44,136 bases of DNA, taken from contig JAFUUX010000189.1 in assembly GCA_017471325.1 (NCBI GenBank), positions 1-44,136 on the forward strand. Reading direction: 5' to 3'. A model generated the notes under the pieces. It ran no database searches. It had not been told where the DNA came from and was given only the letters and a program-made list of their open reading frames with translations. The DNA is from Lachnospiraceae bacterium (GTDB lineage: Bacteria > Bacillota > Clostridia > Lachnospirales > Lachnospiraceae). Every line of letters starts with the position of its first letter. Within the stretch, counting starts at the first letter, position 1. Of this stretch, positions 44,116-44,136 are shown piece by piece. The position numbers and the translations under genes are program-made.

Positions 44116-44136
44116 TGCAATTCTGCTTGTATCTGC

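Noticed and set aside
1..44136. CRISPR array, tRNA or rRNA genes
   Set aside because: No regularly spaced repeats with unique spacers, no cloverleaf candidates and no rRNA-like sequence were noticed on reading either strand.

Overview
The window looks like the chromosome of a gut-type Clostridia, most likely a Lachnospiraceae member. This is inferred from gene content: a low-GC-Gram-positive S10-spc-alpha ribosomal order with map, a KOW protein, infA and rpmJ after adk; a zinc-type S14; HrcA/CIRCE control of a heat-shock gene; AGGAGG ribosome binding sites throughout; and several long proteins I associate with that family. No rRNA, tRNA, CRISPR array or intact transposase gene was seen.

Region 1 (1-8056) begins inside an AddA/RecB-type helicase-nuclease. 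It continues with a WYL-domain regulator, a 64-residue protein of unknown function and a CbbX/SpoVK-like AAA+ ATPase, the last two overlapping by ATGA. The ATPase pair is preceded by three 10-bp-phased AAAATATC repeats and a palindrome that look like an operator. A foldase-type lipoprotein and a PHP-family phosphatase follow.

Region 2 (8091-10450) is htpG with a perfect CIRCE operator, a consensus promoter and a strong terminator.

Region 3 (10485-19344) is a five-gene operon with its own promoter and a structured 5' leader of about 200 nt. It encodes a 1190-residue beta/helical-repeat protein, a degenerate Hsp70/actin-fold protein, a helical-repeat protein, a coiled-coil membrane protein and a polytopic GT-C-like membrane protein. 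I think this is the best candidate for an undescribed multi-protein machine. A 144-bp MITE with an 8-bp target-site duplication sits exactly in the stop codon of the last gene and abuts the purC promoter.

Region 4 (19482-22019) holds convergent purC and purB sharing a bidirectional terminator. Region 5 (22069-26783) is a second candidate system: an SGNH-type membrane-anchored protein, an FkbH-like HAD protein, an acyl carrier protein and an MBOAT O-acyltransferase. Together they suggest glyceryl (or another small acyl group) activation on a carrier and transfer to a cell-surface polymer.

Region 6 (26855-43859) is the S10, spc and alpha ribosomal cluster: rpsJ to rplO, secY, adk, map, KOW protein, infA, rpmJ, rpsM, rpsK, rpsD, rpoA, rplQ. 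A structured leader with an attenuator-like hairpin precedes rpsJ. Another hairpin precedes rplC. A combined terminator/promoter precedes rpmJ, and a hairpin-rich leader precedes rpsM. S4 and L17 carry extra segments. A second, larger copy of the MITE (200 bp, with a 55-bp palindromic insert in one hairpin) lies after the rplQ terminator at the window's right end.
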